Assembly (NCBI GenBank): GCA_004329165.1
Contig: CM014732.1
Span: forward strand, 82,398,726 to 82,462,725
Length of the DNA: 64,000 nt
DNA from: Spatholobus suberectus
Taxonomy: Eukaryota; Streptophyta; Magnoliopsida; Fabales; Fabaceae
Direction: 5' to 3'
Shown: in pieces, positions 48,505 to 59,081 of the stretch
Position numbering within the stretch: position 1 is the stretch's first letter
How the letters are laid out: each line of letters opens with the position of its first letter
The notes under the pieces: model-generated
What the model saw: the letters and a program-made list of their open reading frames with translations, nothing else
Database searches by the model: none
What the model was told of the DNA's origin: nothing
Made by a program: the position numbers and the translations under genes

Positions 48505-49168
48505 TTCTCCAACCTTCCTTAGTATTAGATAATTCTCCATTCCTTCATTTCACAACAACTTATTTAACAACCATAACACAGGAATTGGTGGAGTGGGAGT
48601 ACAAAAGTAAAGTATCTGGAAAAATGCACGCATGTGGTCATGATATATGCTCATGTACCATGCTTCTTGGTGCTACAAAGATTCTCAAAGACCATGAAAA
48701 AGAGCTACAAGTTTGACTTGTTATATTAGCCTTTATTTCCGCTTCATTTCAATATGATGTTCTGCTTTATGTTTTTGCTGATACTGCTCTTCTAATCTAA
48801 ATTTAAAATGTGTGGTCAGTACTCATTGCTATCAAGTTTGCCATATACTCAAGAAATTTGGCCCTCTTAATAATTTTATAACTTTTTTTTGTGAACTTTA
48901 TTTTATGGTTCCAATCATGTCATAATCAAATATATATTCTATTTATAAGGTATTTGTAAATTATAACCAAATAATGACTGCCATAGTTACCTCCTATTTT
49001 GACAATCAATCTATCATATGGCATACATCTTAAACCTATGAAAATAATTATTTCTTCGTTCTTGCTATTGTAACACAAAAGTGAAGAGGGGAGAAAAGAA
49101 AATGAAAAGAGAAAGAAAGTTGGCCAACGTATCATTCTACTATCCCAAGACAGTTCCCATGTCTGCTA
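48505..49168 (-). repeat. Right arm of the inverted duplication
   Basis: This is the inverse copy of 46330-47862 without the MITE. It carries the better preserved amidohydrolase exon and the unoccupied MITE target. The two arms are separated by about 640 bp of unrelated AT-rich sequence. Confidence 0.85.
48582..48710 (+). pseudogene. IAA-amino acid hydrolase (ILR1-like, M20 family) single exon
   Basis: A 129-bp exon with acceptor AACACAG and donor GTTTGA encodes ELVEWEYKSKVSGKMHACGHD followed by TMLLGATKILKDHEKELQ. HACGHD is the metal-binding motif of M20 peptidases such as plant ILR1-like enzymes, which release auxin from amino-acid conjugates in the endoplasmic reticulum. The segment after it reads ICSCT where family members have a short DAH-type stretch, so a second metal-binding histidine seems lost. 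No other exons of the gene occur nearby. It is a fragment, not a working gene. Confidence 0.8.
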
Positions 49169-49544
49169 CTTTATTATGAAATATGAATTGTCTTGTTCTC
49201 TTGTTTTCACCCGGTCAGGCGGTCACAGATCTATGATATTTCATTATTTGGATGTCTAAATAGGGAAGTGTAGTTCTTGTTTTCCAACCATGTCTAAATA
49301 TGAACGACTAGTGTTTAGTAGTAATTACAGAGGCATTAACCTCACGAAAATGTAACACGGAACGATGACATTTTTAGACAAATATTACTTAAAATTAAAA
49401 TATAAAATAAAATTTGACGAATATCATGGCCAGTTTCAAACGATTTTTTATGAAAATTAATTTGTTATAGTTACCATTTTTCTTTAAAAAATACCAATAA
49501 TTCTTTTCAAGTATATAATAAAATAAAGGCTTAAAAATATGTTT

Positions 49545-50076
49545 GGCTTAATTGCACATTTTGTCATTCATCTTTTACAATTTCATGAATTTTGCCATCC
49601 AACTATTTAATTACATATTTTGACACTCAACTTTTAAAATTTTATACATTTTGCCACCCAATTATTTTATTTGCACATTTTGTCACTAGCTTTTAAAATT
49701 TTGCATATTTTGTCACCCCTCGTCCGATGTCATTAGTTGATCAATGAATTGTTATTTTGACCACTGACGTGATGGGTTGATTGTTGATATGACAAATTAA
49801 TCACTAATGTGGACTGATGACATGATAGACTGATGATGACATGACAACTTATTGTGTCAGCAGTCAAAATGTCACATAATCGGTCAACTAATGACGTTAG
49901 ATGAGGGTGACAAAATATGCGAAAATTTGAAAGTTGAGTGACATAATGTGCAAATAAAATAATTAGATGACAAAATGCACAAAATTTTGAAAGTTGGCAA
50001 AATGTGCAAATAAAATAGTTGGGTGATAAAATTTGTGAAATTGTAAAAGATTGGTGTCAACATGTGCAATTAAGAC
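49545..50076. mobile_element. Mutator-like MITE with long TIRs and perfect 9-bp target duplication
   Basis: The ends GGCTTAATTGCACATTTTGT and the reverse complement GTCTTAATTGCACATGTTGA extend into inverted repeats of about 190 bp made of repeated TTTTGCCACC/GTGACAAAAT units. AATATGTTT lies directly outside both ends (49536-49544 and 50077-50085), the 9-bp duplication typical of Mutator. It is 532 bp with no transposase. Confidence 0.9.
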
Positions 50077-50093
50077 AATATGTTTTAAGTTCC

Positions 50094-51014
50094 TGCAAAT
50101 ATAATTTTGTCTGATTTTAATCTTTGCAAAAGTTTTTGTTATTTTTAAATCCCTAACATTTTCTCAGTATTATTTTTTAGTCCTTATCATTAACTCTAGT
50201 TAATTTAATGCTATGGTTAACAAAATAAAAAATATTAATTAAGATAATTAAGGTAATGAAGAATATTTTAAATTGAGATAATTAGATTAATTTTAGGTAC
50301 AAAATTCAATTAAGTAATATATTTATTATTTTGTATAAATAAGGTAATTACATATAATTTACTTTTACAATTAATTTTTAATATATTATGAACAGTAATT
50401 TTTATTGCTTTTAATATTATTCTTACATTTCAATTTACTAATTTACTTTTAACATTGTATTTTTTTTAAAAAATTATAATTTACTTAAATGCTTATAATT
50501 TACTTTTAATATATTAATTTTGTCTTTGGAGACATTAAAAAAATAAATTATATTACAATTAGTCAAAATTGATGAATTAAAATGTAAAAATAATATCAAA
50601 AGTAATATATTAAAAGTAAATTATAAGCGTATAAGTAAATTATAATTTTTTTAAAAAAGTACAACGTTAAAAATAAGTTAGTAATTGAAAAGCAAGAACA
50701 ATATTAAAAGCAATAAAAATTACTATTTATAATATATTAAAAAATTAAAATAAATTATAAAGGTAAATTATACGTAATTACATTATTTATATAAAACAAT
50801 AAATATGTTGCTTAATTGAATTACGTACCTAAAAATAATCTAATTATCTTAATTTAAAATATTTTTCATTACCTTAATTATCTTCATTAATATTTTTTAT
50901 TTTGTTAGTCATATCGACACTACTAGAGTTAATAGCAAAGACTAAAACAGAACATTAAGAAAATGTCAGGATCTAAAAATAACAAAAAATTTTGCACAGA
51001 CAAAAAAATTTGCA
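50094..51014. mobile_element. Foldback element with arms of about 430 bp
   Basis: 50094 to about 50525 and about 50580 to 51014 are near-identical inverted copies around a short loop, beginning TGCAAAT and ending ATTTGCA. Shared blocks include TAACTCTAGT, TAATTAAGGTAATGAA, AATTCAATTAAG and GCTTATAATTTACTTTTAAT. GTTCC flanks both ends (50089-50093 and 51015-51019). The transcript of either strand would fold into a very long hairpin. It starts only 8 bp after the target duplication of the preceding Mutator-like MITE. Confidence 0.85.
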
Positions 51015-52561
51015 GTTCCTAATGGAATAGGTAACAAAGCAATTTTACCGCCCACTACTACTAAATTATCACCCCCCTAAGTCAAATTAGTCCTTGTTGT
51101 TGCACCAGGGCATATGTACCTAGTGCTAAAGCATGGGTATTTTGTATCCATTGAGCAAAGATGGGTTGTAATTATATAACGATATTTGAAAACATATCTT
51201 GAGGGCACCCTAAAGTGCTCATGGACTTAAAACATATTTAAGCTTAAAATAAAATTTGTCTCTTTAAAGAATCTAATTAGAATACACTTTTTTACCTTTT
51301 TATCAAATTATAAATTATCATATGTGATAAATTTATTAATTTTTATAGTAATTAGTTCAAAATTCATACTTGAAATAATTTGCACTAATAGTGCAAGAAA
51401 ATTAAACTAAACTCCTTTTTAAAAGGCACCGGTTCTTCCTTTGTTATTGTCATATTTGCTTCAAATTCATATTCACTGTCTAAGATCTCGGAGTAACAGA
51501 AAACGATGTATAGCTTTCATAGTTGCAGCAATTCTTGAGAAGCAAGGCCAACATGTGCTGGATGAGAATGCATCCATTTCTTTTTTTGTTATGACCACAT
51601 AAGAGCAGTGCTTACATGAAACTTTTGGCTTGTTCTTCAGGACCTGCAGGCATTAAAAGACAAGGTTTAACTACATCAAAATCAAATGCTGTTTGTATAC
51701 TCAAATTATTATTATTATATAATTGATGATCGACATTTGGTGAATTAGGGGAAAAAAGAGAAAAATATATAGTATAAAATGTGTAATATCAAAACTAGTA
51801 GAATTTTAACAAAATTAAGGCACCGAAGAAATGCCGATACCTCGTATAATCTACTTTTATCTGTGAATGAGATTGCCAAAACCCTTTCCAACTGCTTACC
51901 ACAGTCCCCAGACACGTAATCAGCTAGATCAACAAAACTCATAGTTGCAATGATTGTTCTTCTTGCTGCTTCACTTATCTTCGTCATAAGTGGAATTTCT
52001 GCCATTGAACTCTAGTCTTCCAATACGACAACATCATACGGCCATTTGCTCTAAATTCATGGGGAAACATGGGACCAACGTGAACAACAATGATTCACAA
52101 TAATCCATATGAAACAATAATTCAAGGTGGGAAAACTTTATATTAGAGGTCTGTGTCACTATCAAACCACTTAACCTCAACACCACTAACGTCTTCGCAT
52201 TATATATATGATGAAAAAGTTTGTACCAATAATCTTCAGTCTCAAAAGAATCATCATGCATGATTTGGAAATCGAACTCTTTGATGGTGTTCGTCTTGGA
52301 TACTAGTCTTGCGCAGTTTTCAATCTCTTTTGTGGCTTCCTTTGCATATTTATAATGCATGCATAGCTTGAATTTGTGTATAACCAAACATTCTTCTATG
52401 ATGCTCACGCTTCTAACTTTGCGATACACAAAATTCATGAACTGATCATATGGGACGTGATTAAAGTCTTGCTAGTCGATATTCAAGCAGGAAACGGAGA
52501 CACACAAGTTTTTGCATGCCTTGGATAGACAACCGGTTTGAACAACATCTAGCATGATAAG

Positions 52562-52910
52562 TGTTAACTAATGTAAAACTTTTCTAAAATACTTCTTGGC
52601 TGATATAATTTACTTTTCTTATGTTAGTTGCTAATGTTCTGCATAGTGAGTATATTTGGTTTGTTTTTTGGGAAAACTGTCCACCTAATGGAGTGGGTAA
52701 ATGTGCTTTTTGGTAACAGCAAGTATGGGTATAATGTATGGCTCTTATTTCAGTTGTAATTCACTAAAATATGTATGGAAGTATGCAGAATATAGAGGCA
52801 TTACAACAGATACGAAATTGCTCTGCTCTCTCCTTTCCTCTCTTCTCTTCTCATTCCTTTCTCATGGTTATGTTTTATGGTTTTATGGTTTAGATTGTCT
52901 TCATTTAACA
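52562..52910 (+). repeat. 5' LTR of the copia element
   Basis: A 349-bp LTR with TGTTAACTAATG...TCATTTAACA ends. A pyrimidine-rich CTCTCTCCTTTCCTCTC tract lies in its second half. It has an extra TTTTATGG compared with the 3' LTR. Confidence 0.97.
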
Positions 52911-52911
52911 G

Positions 52912-52923
52912 TGGTATCAGAGC
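52912..52923 (+). other. Copia primer-binding site (initiator tRNA-Met)
   Basis: TGGTATCAGAGC begins one base after the 5' LTR and is complementary to the 3' end of initiator tRNA-Met. Confidence 0.93.
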
Positions 52924-52997
52924 AGTGTTCTTATAGGTTGTGGGTCTGAAAAAAATTGGGAGGAGAGATTAAACACTTGTGAGTGGGGAGAGATCAA

Positions 52998-53846
52998 ATG
53001 GCTTCAGGGAACAATGTTGTCTTTGCTGTTCCTCAATTTTCTAGGGAAAATTATCATATATGGGTTGTCAAAATGAGATCATGTTTGAAGTCTTTTGGCT
53101 TATGGGAGTATGTAGATCAAGACAAGCAAGTTCCACCGTTGACAGCTAATCCAACCATAGCTCAAATCAAGCAACATGAGGAGGAGACTTTGAAGAAGGA
53201 GAAAGTTGTTTCATGTCTGCACTCAGTTTTGACAGATGATATGTTTACATGCATTATGCATCTGGAAACAGCCAAGCAAATATGGGATGAACTGAAAGAA
53301 AGGTATGCAGGTGATGAAAGGGTAAGGTTCATCAAGCTATTGACTCTCAAAAGAGAGTTTGAAATATTGAAAATGAAAGAAAATGAGTCTATCAAGGAGT
53401 ACACTTCAAAGCTACCCCATTTGGTGAACCAAATGAGGTTGTATGGTGAGGTTGTGCAAGACTACAAGCTAGTAGAAAAGATGCTGATCAGTTTACCTGA
53501 AAATTTTGAAGCCAAAGTTGCTGCCATTGAAGAATCATGTGATCTTAAGAAGCTAACTATTTCTGAGATGGTTAGTAAATTGCAAGCTCAAGAGCAAAGA
53601 TTTTCTATGAGAATGGATGATGTAACTGAAAATGCATTTCAAGCTAAACACAAGGGAAAGCAATTTGGTCAGAAGAATCAAAAGAAGCAGAATTATAAAA
53701 AAGGGGGTGATCAAAAGGGAAAAGGAAAGATGGATGGGAGTTCAACTGAATCTGCAGTAAAGAACAATTTTCCTCCTTGTTCTACATGTAAAAGAACAAA
53801 TCACTTGTCAAAAGATTGTTGGTATAAGGGGAAGCCTCAAATTTAA
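52998..53846 (+). pseudogene. Copia gag
   Basis: An open frame from ATG 52998 of 282 residues. It contains the plant copia gag core (FSRENYHIWVVKMRSCLKSF, then EQRFSMRMDD) and a first zinc knuckle CSTCKRTNHLSKDC near the end. A stop at 53844-53846 cuts it just before a second knuckle (CHNCKQWGHREKYC) that follows in the same frame, so the stop is a mutation and not the natural gag end. Confidence 0.9.
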
Positions 53847-54239
53847 TGTCACAATTGCAAGCAATGGGGACATAGAGAGAAGTACTGCAGATTTAAGCAG
53901 AACCAATCTCAACCACAACCTGCACATCAAGTTAACTTCACTGATGAGCAATCTTAGGTTGAAGATCACTTGTTTATGGCTACTCAAACATGTAGTTCAA
54001 GTTCAAAGGATGTATGGTATGTAGATAGTGGGTGCACAAACCACATGGCAAGGGACTCAAGTCTCTTCACTTCTTTGGATAGGGCTATCCAAACCAAAGT
54101 CAAGCTTGGAAATGGAGATATTGTATAGGCTGAAGGGAGAGGTACAGTTTCTGTTTACACTAGCAAAGGTGCTAAATTTATTCACTGATGTTTTGCTGAT
54201 TCTTGACTTGGATCAAAATTTGCTAAGTGTTGCTCAATT
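53847..54239 (+). pseudogene. Copia second zinc knuckle and protease
   Basis: In frame with gag: the second CCHC knuckle, then WYVDSGCTNHM, which contains the aspartic protease active site DSG. Stops near 53955 and 54125 interrupt it. The protease would have cut the polyprotein. Confidence 0.85.
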
Positions 54240-55256
54240 ATGAAAAAAGGATATTCACTTGCCTTTAAAAATAATGGCTGTATCATACTGGATCCTAATG
54301 ATTCAGAAGTTGTTAAGGTTGAAATGTGTGATAATAGTTTTCCAATTAGTTTGAATCAAGTGAATCATTCAGCACTTGTTGCCAAACACGATGATTCTGC
54401 ACTATGGCACAAAAGATATGGCCACTTTAATATGAGTGCATTGAAATTTTTGCAAACTCACGATATGGTGAGAGACATGCCTGTGATAAGTTGTATTAAT
54501 GATTTATGTGATGCTTGTCAATTGGGAAAAATGCATAGAAAGTCTTTTTCATCAGCAAATGTCACACGAGCAAAGAATAAATTGGAGCTTGTTCACACTG
54601 ACTTATGTGGTCCTATGAGTGTACCTTCTCTAAGCCAAAACAAGTATTTCATCTTGTTTATTAATGATTTGACTAGAATGACATGGGTGTTTTTTTTATC
54701 AAGCAAAGCTCAAACTTTTGATATTTTTAAAAAGTTTAGAGCTATGGTGGAGTCTCAAAGTGGCTGCAAGATTAAAGTTTTGAGATCAGATAACGGGAAG
54801 GAGTATACCTCCAATGAATTTAATATGTTTTGTAAAGATATGGAGATTATTCATCAATTGACAGTTGGTTATACCCCTGAGCAAAATGGAGTTTTTGAGA
54901 GAAAAAATAGAACAGTTATGGAAATGGCAAGATGCTTAATTGTAGAAAAAAGGCTACCAAAAAGCTTTTGGGCTGAAGCTGTTTTTACAGCAGTATATCT
55001 CTTAAACAGGCTGCCAACAAGAGCTGTTCAAGAGAAAACACCAATTGAAGCTTGGTTAGGAGTGAAGCCCTCTGCCAAACACTTGAAGATTTTTGGATCA
55101 ATATGTTATATTCATGTTGCAGCAGCTAAAAGATCCAAACTAGATGACAAAGCTGAAATGGGGATTTTTTTAGGCTATGCTGCAAGCTCCAAAGGTTATA
55201 GAGTGTACAATATGAAGTCAAAACTAGATTGTGATCAGCAGGGATATTCAAGTTGA
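54240..55256 (+). pseudogene. Copia integrase
   Basis: A 338-residue open stretch. It begins with the pre-integrase zinc domain (LWHKRYGHFN ... CDACQLGKMHRKSF), then the catalytic core with D in VHTDLCGPM, D in VLRSDNGKEY and E in GVFERKNRT. It ends in the copia-type C-terminal segment (SICYIHV, FLGYAASSKGYRVY). All three catalytic residues remain, but the polyprotein around it is broken. Confidence 0.92.
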
Positions 55257-56547
55257 TGAGAATGCATATTGGGATTGGGAAAATAATCAGGTTCAAAGAA
55301 GCATGAAGTCAGAACAGTTGACAACCAATTCCAATGCATCTAATGACTAGAAGCAAGTTACAAATGATGATGAAAATCAGATTGCTGAATCTGATTCTCC
55401 AGTGCTAAAAACTAAGTCTTTGGTTGAAATTTATGAAAAATGCAGTTTTGTGGTGCATGAGCCTTCTTGTTTTGAAGAGGCTTCAATGCAAATAGAGTAG
55501 AATGATGCAATGAAGGAGGAGCTGGCTATGATTAACAAAAATTGTACTTGGGAACTCACTCCAAGGCCCAAAGACAAGAATGTGATTGGTGTCAAATGGG
55601 TTTATAGAACAAAATTAAATCCTGATGGTTCCATTCATAAGCACAAAGCTAGACTTGTTGTAAAGGGATATTCTCAAATGGCTGGAATTGATTAAGGTGA
55701 TACATTTGCACCGGTTGCTAGGCATGAAACAAGTAGATTAATTATTGCTCTATTAGCTTAATATGGATGGAAAATCTTTCACTTGGATGTAAAATCAGCT
55801 TTTTTAAATGGAGTTTTGCAGGAAGAAATCTATGTTGAACAACTTGCTGGCTTTATTGTTGCAGGTCATGAAGACAAAGTTTGTAGGCTTCACAAAGCCT
55901 TGTATGGGCTGAAACAGGCTCCAAGAGCTTGGTACAGTAGAATTGATTCACACTTTCTGCAAAATGATTTTAGGAGGAGCAAAAATGAGCCTACTCTTTA
56001 TGTGAAAGATTGTGGCAATGGGAAGAAAATTGTAGTTTCACTTTATGTTGATGATTTGCTGGTTACAGGTGATGGTATTGATGAAATTGACAAATTTAAA
56101 AAGAGCATGCTGCAGGTTTTTGAAATGACAGACCTTGGAATGATGAGGTATTTTTTGGGAATGGAAGTACATAAGCTTAATGATGGTATCTTTCTCTCAC
56201 AGAGAAAGTATGCCAATGATTTGCTACAAAAATTCAAATTGGAGAGCTGTAATCCAGTTTCAACTCCTCTTGCTGTAAATGAAAAGCTTTCCAAGGATGA
56301 TGGTGATGCAAAGGCAAATGTAACTCAATACAGAAGTTTAGTTGGCTGTCTTCTTTACTTGACAGCAACTAGACTAGATTTAATGTTCTCTGCTAGTTTG
56401 CTTTCAAGGTTTATGCATTCACCAAGTTTAACATACTTTGGTGTAGGCAAAAAAGTGCTAAGATATTTGAAAGGTATTGCAAATTTTGGCATTTGGTACA
56501 GTAAAAGTGATGGAAGGCTTGAAGGTTTTGTTGATAGTGATGGCTAG
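55257..56547 (+). pseudogene. Copia reverse transcriptase
   Basis: Contains IGVKWVYRTKLNPDG, HKARLVVKGYSQ, LDVKSAFLNG, LYGLKQAPRAWYSRID and the catalytic box SLYVDDLLVTG at about 56037-56070. Stops near 55498, 55693, 55759 and 56545 interrupt the frame. Confidence 0.92.
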
Positions 56548-57001
56548 TTCTATTGATGACTCTAAGAGCACAACTGGGTATGTTTTTTCACTTGGCAGTG
56601 GAGTGTTTTCATGGAACTCCAAAAAGCAAGATGTAGTTGCTCAATCCTCAGCTGAAGCGGAGTATATTGCTGCAGCTGCTGCTTCAAATCAAGCTATTTG
56701 GATTAGAAAGGTATTGACTGATTTGAATCAAATACAAGAAGAACCTACTATGCTATGGTGTGACAACAATTCAGCCATTTCTATTGCCAAAAATCCAATT
56801 CAACATGGGAGAACCAAGCATATCAATGTCAAATTTCATGCTATAAGGGAAGCTGAGAAGAATGGAGATGTTCAATTGATGTATTGCAGGTCTGAGGAGC
56901 AATTGGCAGACATACTCACTAAGGCGCTTCCAAGTGCTAAGTTTAATGAGCTAAGAAACAAGCTGGGAGTCTTTAAGAAAAGTTTTAAGGAGGAGTGTTA
57001 A
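56548..57001 (+). pseudogene. Copia RNase H
   Basis: Contains DDSKSTTGYVFSLGSGVFSW, SSAEAEYIAAAAA, LWCDNNSAISIAKNP and KHINVKFHAIRE, ending at the stop at the edge of the 3' LTR. These are the usual catalytic D, E and D regions of the copia RNase H. A stop at 56545 separates it from the reverse transcriptase. Confidence 0.9.
56983..56995 (+). other. Copia polypurine tract
   Basis: The purine-rich AAGGAGGAG directly precedes TGTTAACT of the 3' LTR; it primes plus-strand synthesis. Confidence 0.75.
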
Positions 57002-57336
57002 CTAATGTAAAACTTTTCTAAAATACTTCTTGGTTGATGTAATTTACTTTTCTTATGTTAGTTGCTAATGTTCTGCATAGTGAGTATGTTTGGTCTATTT
57101 TTTGGGAAAACTGTCCACCTAATGGAGTGGGTAAATGTCCTTTTTGCTGATAGCAAGTATGGGTATAATGTATGGCTCTTATTTCAGTTGTAATTCACTA
57201 AAATATGTATGGAAGTATGCAGAATATAGAGGCATTACAGTAGATACGAAATTGCTCTACTCTCTCCTTTCCTCTCTTCTCTTCTCATTCCTTTCTCATG
57301 GTTATGTTTTATGGTGTAGATTGTCTTCATTTAACA
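56996..57336 (+). repeat. 3' LTR of the copia element
   Basis: A 341-bp LTR matching the 5' LTR apart from about 12 substitutions and one 8-bp gap. Confidence 0.97.
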
Positions 57337-57443
57337 ATAAGTCGATTGAGAATTTCGCGAGTGATATGTTTAGGCAAGGTGGAGATACGATCCTTCTTGG
57401 TTACAGAAACTTTCTCTGTCTTTCTCTCCATAAGCTCCATCAT

Positions 57444-58539
57444 GATGAAACCTTTTAGTGCATATAGATCGCTCTCAACTCTAAGAGCACTATATTCATT
57501 ATAAAGGAAACCAACCATAAAAATTAAAATTTATCCCATAAATATATAAGTATAAAATTTCATACAAAGCAATGTTCATTATATCAATAATTTATCAAAA
57601 CATTAATAAAAAATATATTTACACATAAAACAAAATAAATATATATAATTTTTAAGAAAAATCCAAGATTATAAATGTTTATTATCAGTTTCACATGTCA
57701 TGAAGAATCTTTATAAAATTTATAAAAACATTATTATCTATATTAACCATAAATTTTTAGGAGGTCTTATTAATTATGTTATAAAAATCTACTAAATTAA
57801 AATAAATTACGTTACTTAGTAGATTATCTTCTTTTGACAGTGATCAGCGACACATGTTATGTCCTATTAATTATGTTTTCTCAAAGTTTACACAATGGAG
57901 TATTTGAGTTTGTTTACTTGAGGTTAGAAACATGCTGGAGCTTTACAAACAGTACTTAGTAGAATAAAGAAGAAAGGGAAAAAAAATAAAGAAAATATGT
58001 GACTACTATTGTTAAGAAGAGAGAATATTAATTAGTTGGTGTGTCTCCAAAACTCAAGCTTGTCAATACCTTATATAATGTTTGGAAGCTTATCCCATTG
58101 ACAAAAATTAATGATATTTCTTAATTCTTAAATTAATTATAATTAAATCAATATAAAAGGAATGTTAATAAGGTTATTTGACTTCAAATACAATCATTTA
58201 TGATATTTAAAATAGCAACAACAAATTATAAAAAGAAAAAACTATTAAAAAGAAAAATAAATGGTATTCAAATATTTTGTCTTAAAAAAAGAATAGAGTG
58301 CAATTTTCTCCACAATGAAGACTATGCAAAGGCAAATAATGTCTTTGTCTTTACAATGAAAACTATAAAAAAGAAATAAAATATTTTTTCAAAATTAAGA
58401 AAGAAATAAATGACACTTGAATGTCATTATATCTACAATCAAATCATCCTCCAAATAAAAATAATTATTCTAATATTAAAATATCATGCATATTATAAAT
58501 TTTAAAGTTATAAACAAGCTAGGGGGCCAAGGCTCACAA
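57444..58539. other. AT-rich spacer upstream of the F-box pseudogene
   Basis: Presumably held the promoter of the minus-strand F-box gene. No TATA box was assigned and no other gene was seen. Confidence 0.4.
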
Positions 58540-59081
58540 TAGGAATGGCAATGGGGTGAGGCAGACACGAGTAATAATCCTTCGTCACCCATTTTATTGG
58601 ATGAAAATTTGCTTTGTACCTATCTCGTATATGCACAATTATATGTTAAGCAGATCTCTACAAATTTTATAAATATTTGTGGGTACATCTACAAATATTT
58701 GTGGATATTTGTTAAAATATAAAATTTAAACAAAAAGTAAAAAATAAAATAAAATTAAAAATAAACAATTTTGAAATATTTATTTATACAAAAATATATA
58801 ATTTTCAAACATATATTTATATCAAATAAATAATTTTGAAATATATATTATATTAAAAATAAATTAGAACAACTTACTTTATATACAATTAAAGGTATTT
58901 AAGCAATTTCAAATTGTATTAAGTTACGGCTATGAGTACCTTATTATTCGCTAGCTCCCATCCCATTAATAAGTGGGTAGGAAAAAAATCTAGTTATTTC
59001 ACTTGAAAGTAAACATTAAACTATTCATTTTTAATTTGTAGCAGCTTTTACCTGGGAGTACGGATTTTTTTACCATCCCTA
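58540..59081. mobile_element. Decayed hAT-like element
   Basis: The ends TAGGAATGGCAATGGGGTGA and the reverse complement TAGGGATGGTAAAAAAATCC resemble those of the element at 43118-44180. The flanks GCTCACAA and CCCCCCAA match only partly. About 540 bp with no transposase. Confidence 0.55.

Larger units (their letters stand above)
52562..57336 (+). mobile_element. Ty1/copia LTR retrotransposon, nearly complete, inactivated
   Basis: Two LTRs (52562-52910 and 56996-57336), a primer site, gag, protease, integrase, reverse transcriptase, RNase H and polypurine tract lie in the copia order, all on the plus strand. ATAAG flanks both sides (52557-52561 and 57337-57341), a perfect 5-bp target duplication. 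I count about 12 substitutions and one 8-bp gap between the LTRs, roughly 3.5 percent. Stops near 53844, 53955, 54125, 55498, 55693, 55759 and 56545 mean that it cannot encode a working polyprotein. It inserted antisense into an F-box gene. Confidence 0.97.
51473..57443 (-). pseudogene. F-box-like gene split by a copia insertion
   Basis: On the minus strand the frame starts at 57443 and reads KKDRISTLPKHITREILNRL up to the copia target at 57337. It resumes beyond the retroelement at 52556 with LDVVQTGCLSKACKNLC, VSVSCLNID, MNFVYRKVRSVSIIEE and KLFHHIYNAKTLVVLRLSG, ending at a stop near 52034. LPxHIxxEILxxL followed by VVxTxxLSKxWKNL is the plant F-box signature, and the rest resembles the leucine-rich part of F-box/LRR (FBD-type) proteins, which select targets for ubiquitination. 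Even without the insertion the frame has a stop at 52472-52474. Further minus-strand exons at about 51841-52005 and 51473-51643 join in phase and end in TGA, but I do not recognise their domain; they may belong to the same gene or to a neighbour. Confidence 0.8.

Noticed and set aside
48471..48581. Upstream extension of the amidohydrolase fragment as an N-terminal coding region
   Set aside because: The sequence before ACACAG is AT-rich and intron-like, and its inverse copy near 47800-47862 is equally non-coding.
52701..52949. Open frame of about 80 codons, repeated at 57135-57458
   Set aside because: Both lie within the copia LTRs and the repetition is simply LTR identity.
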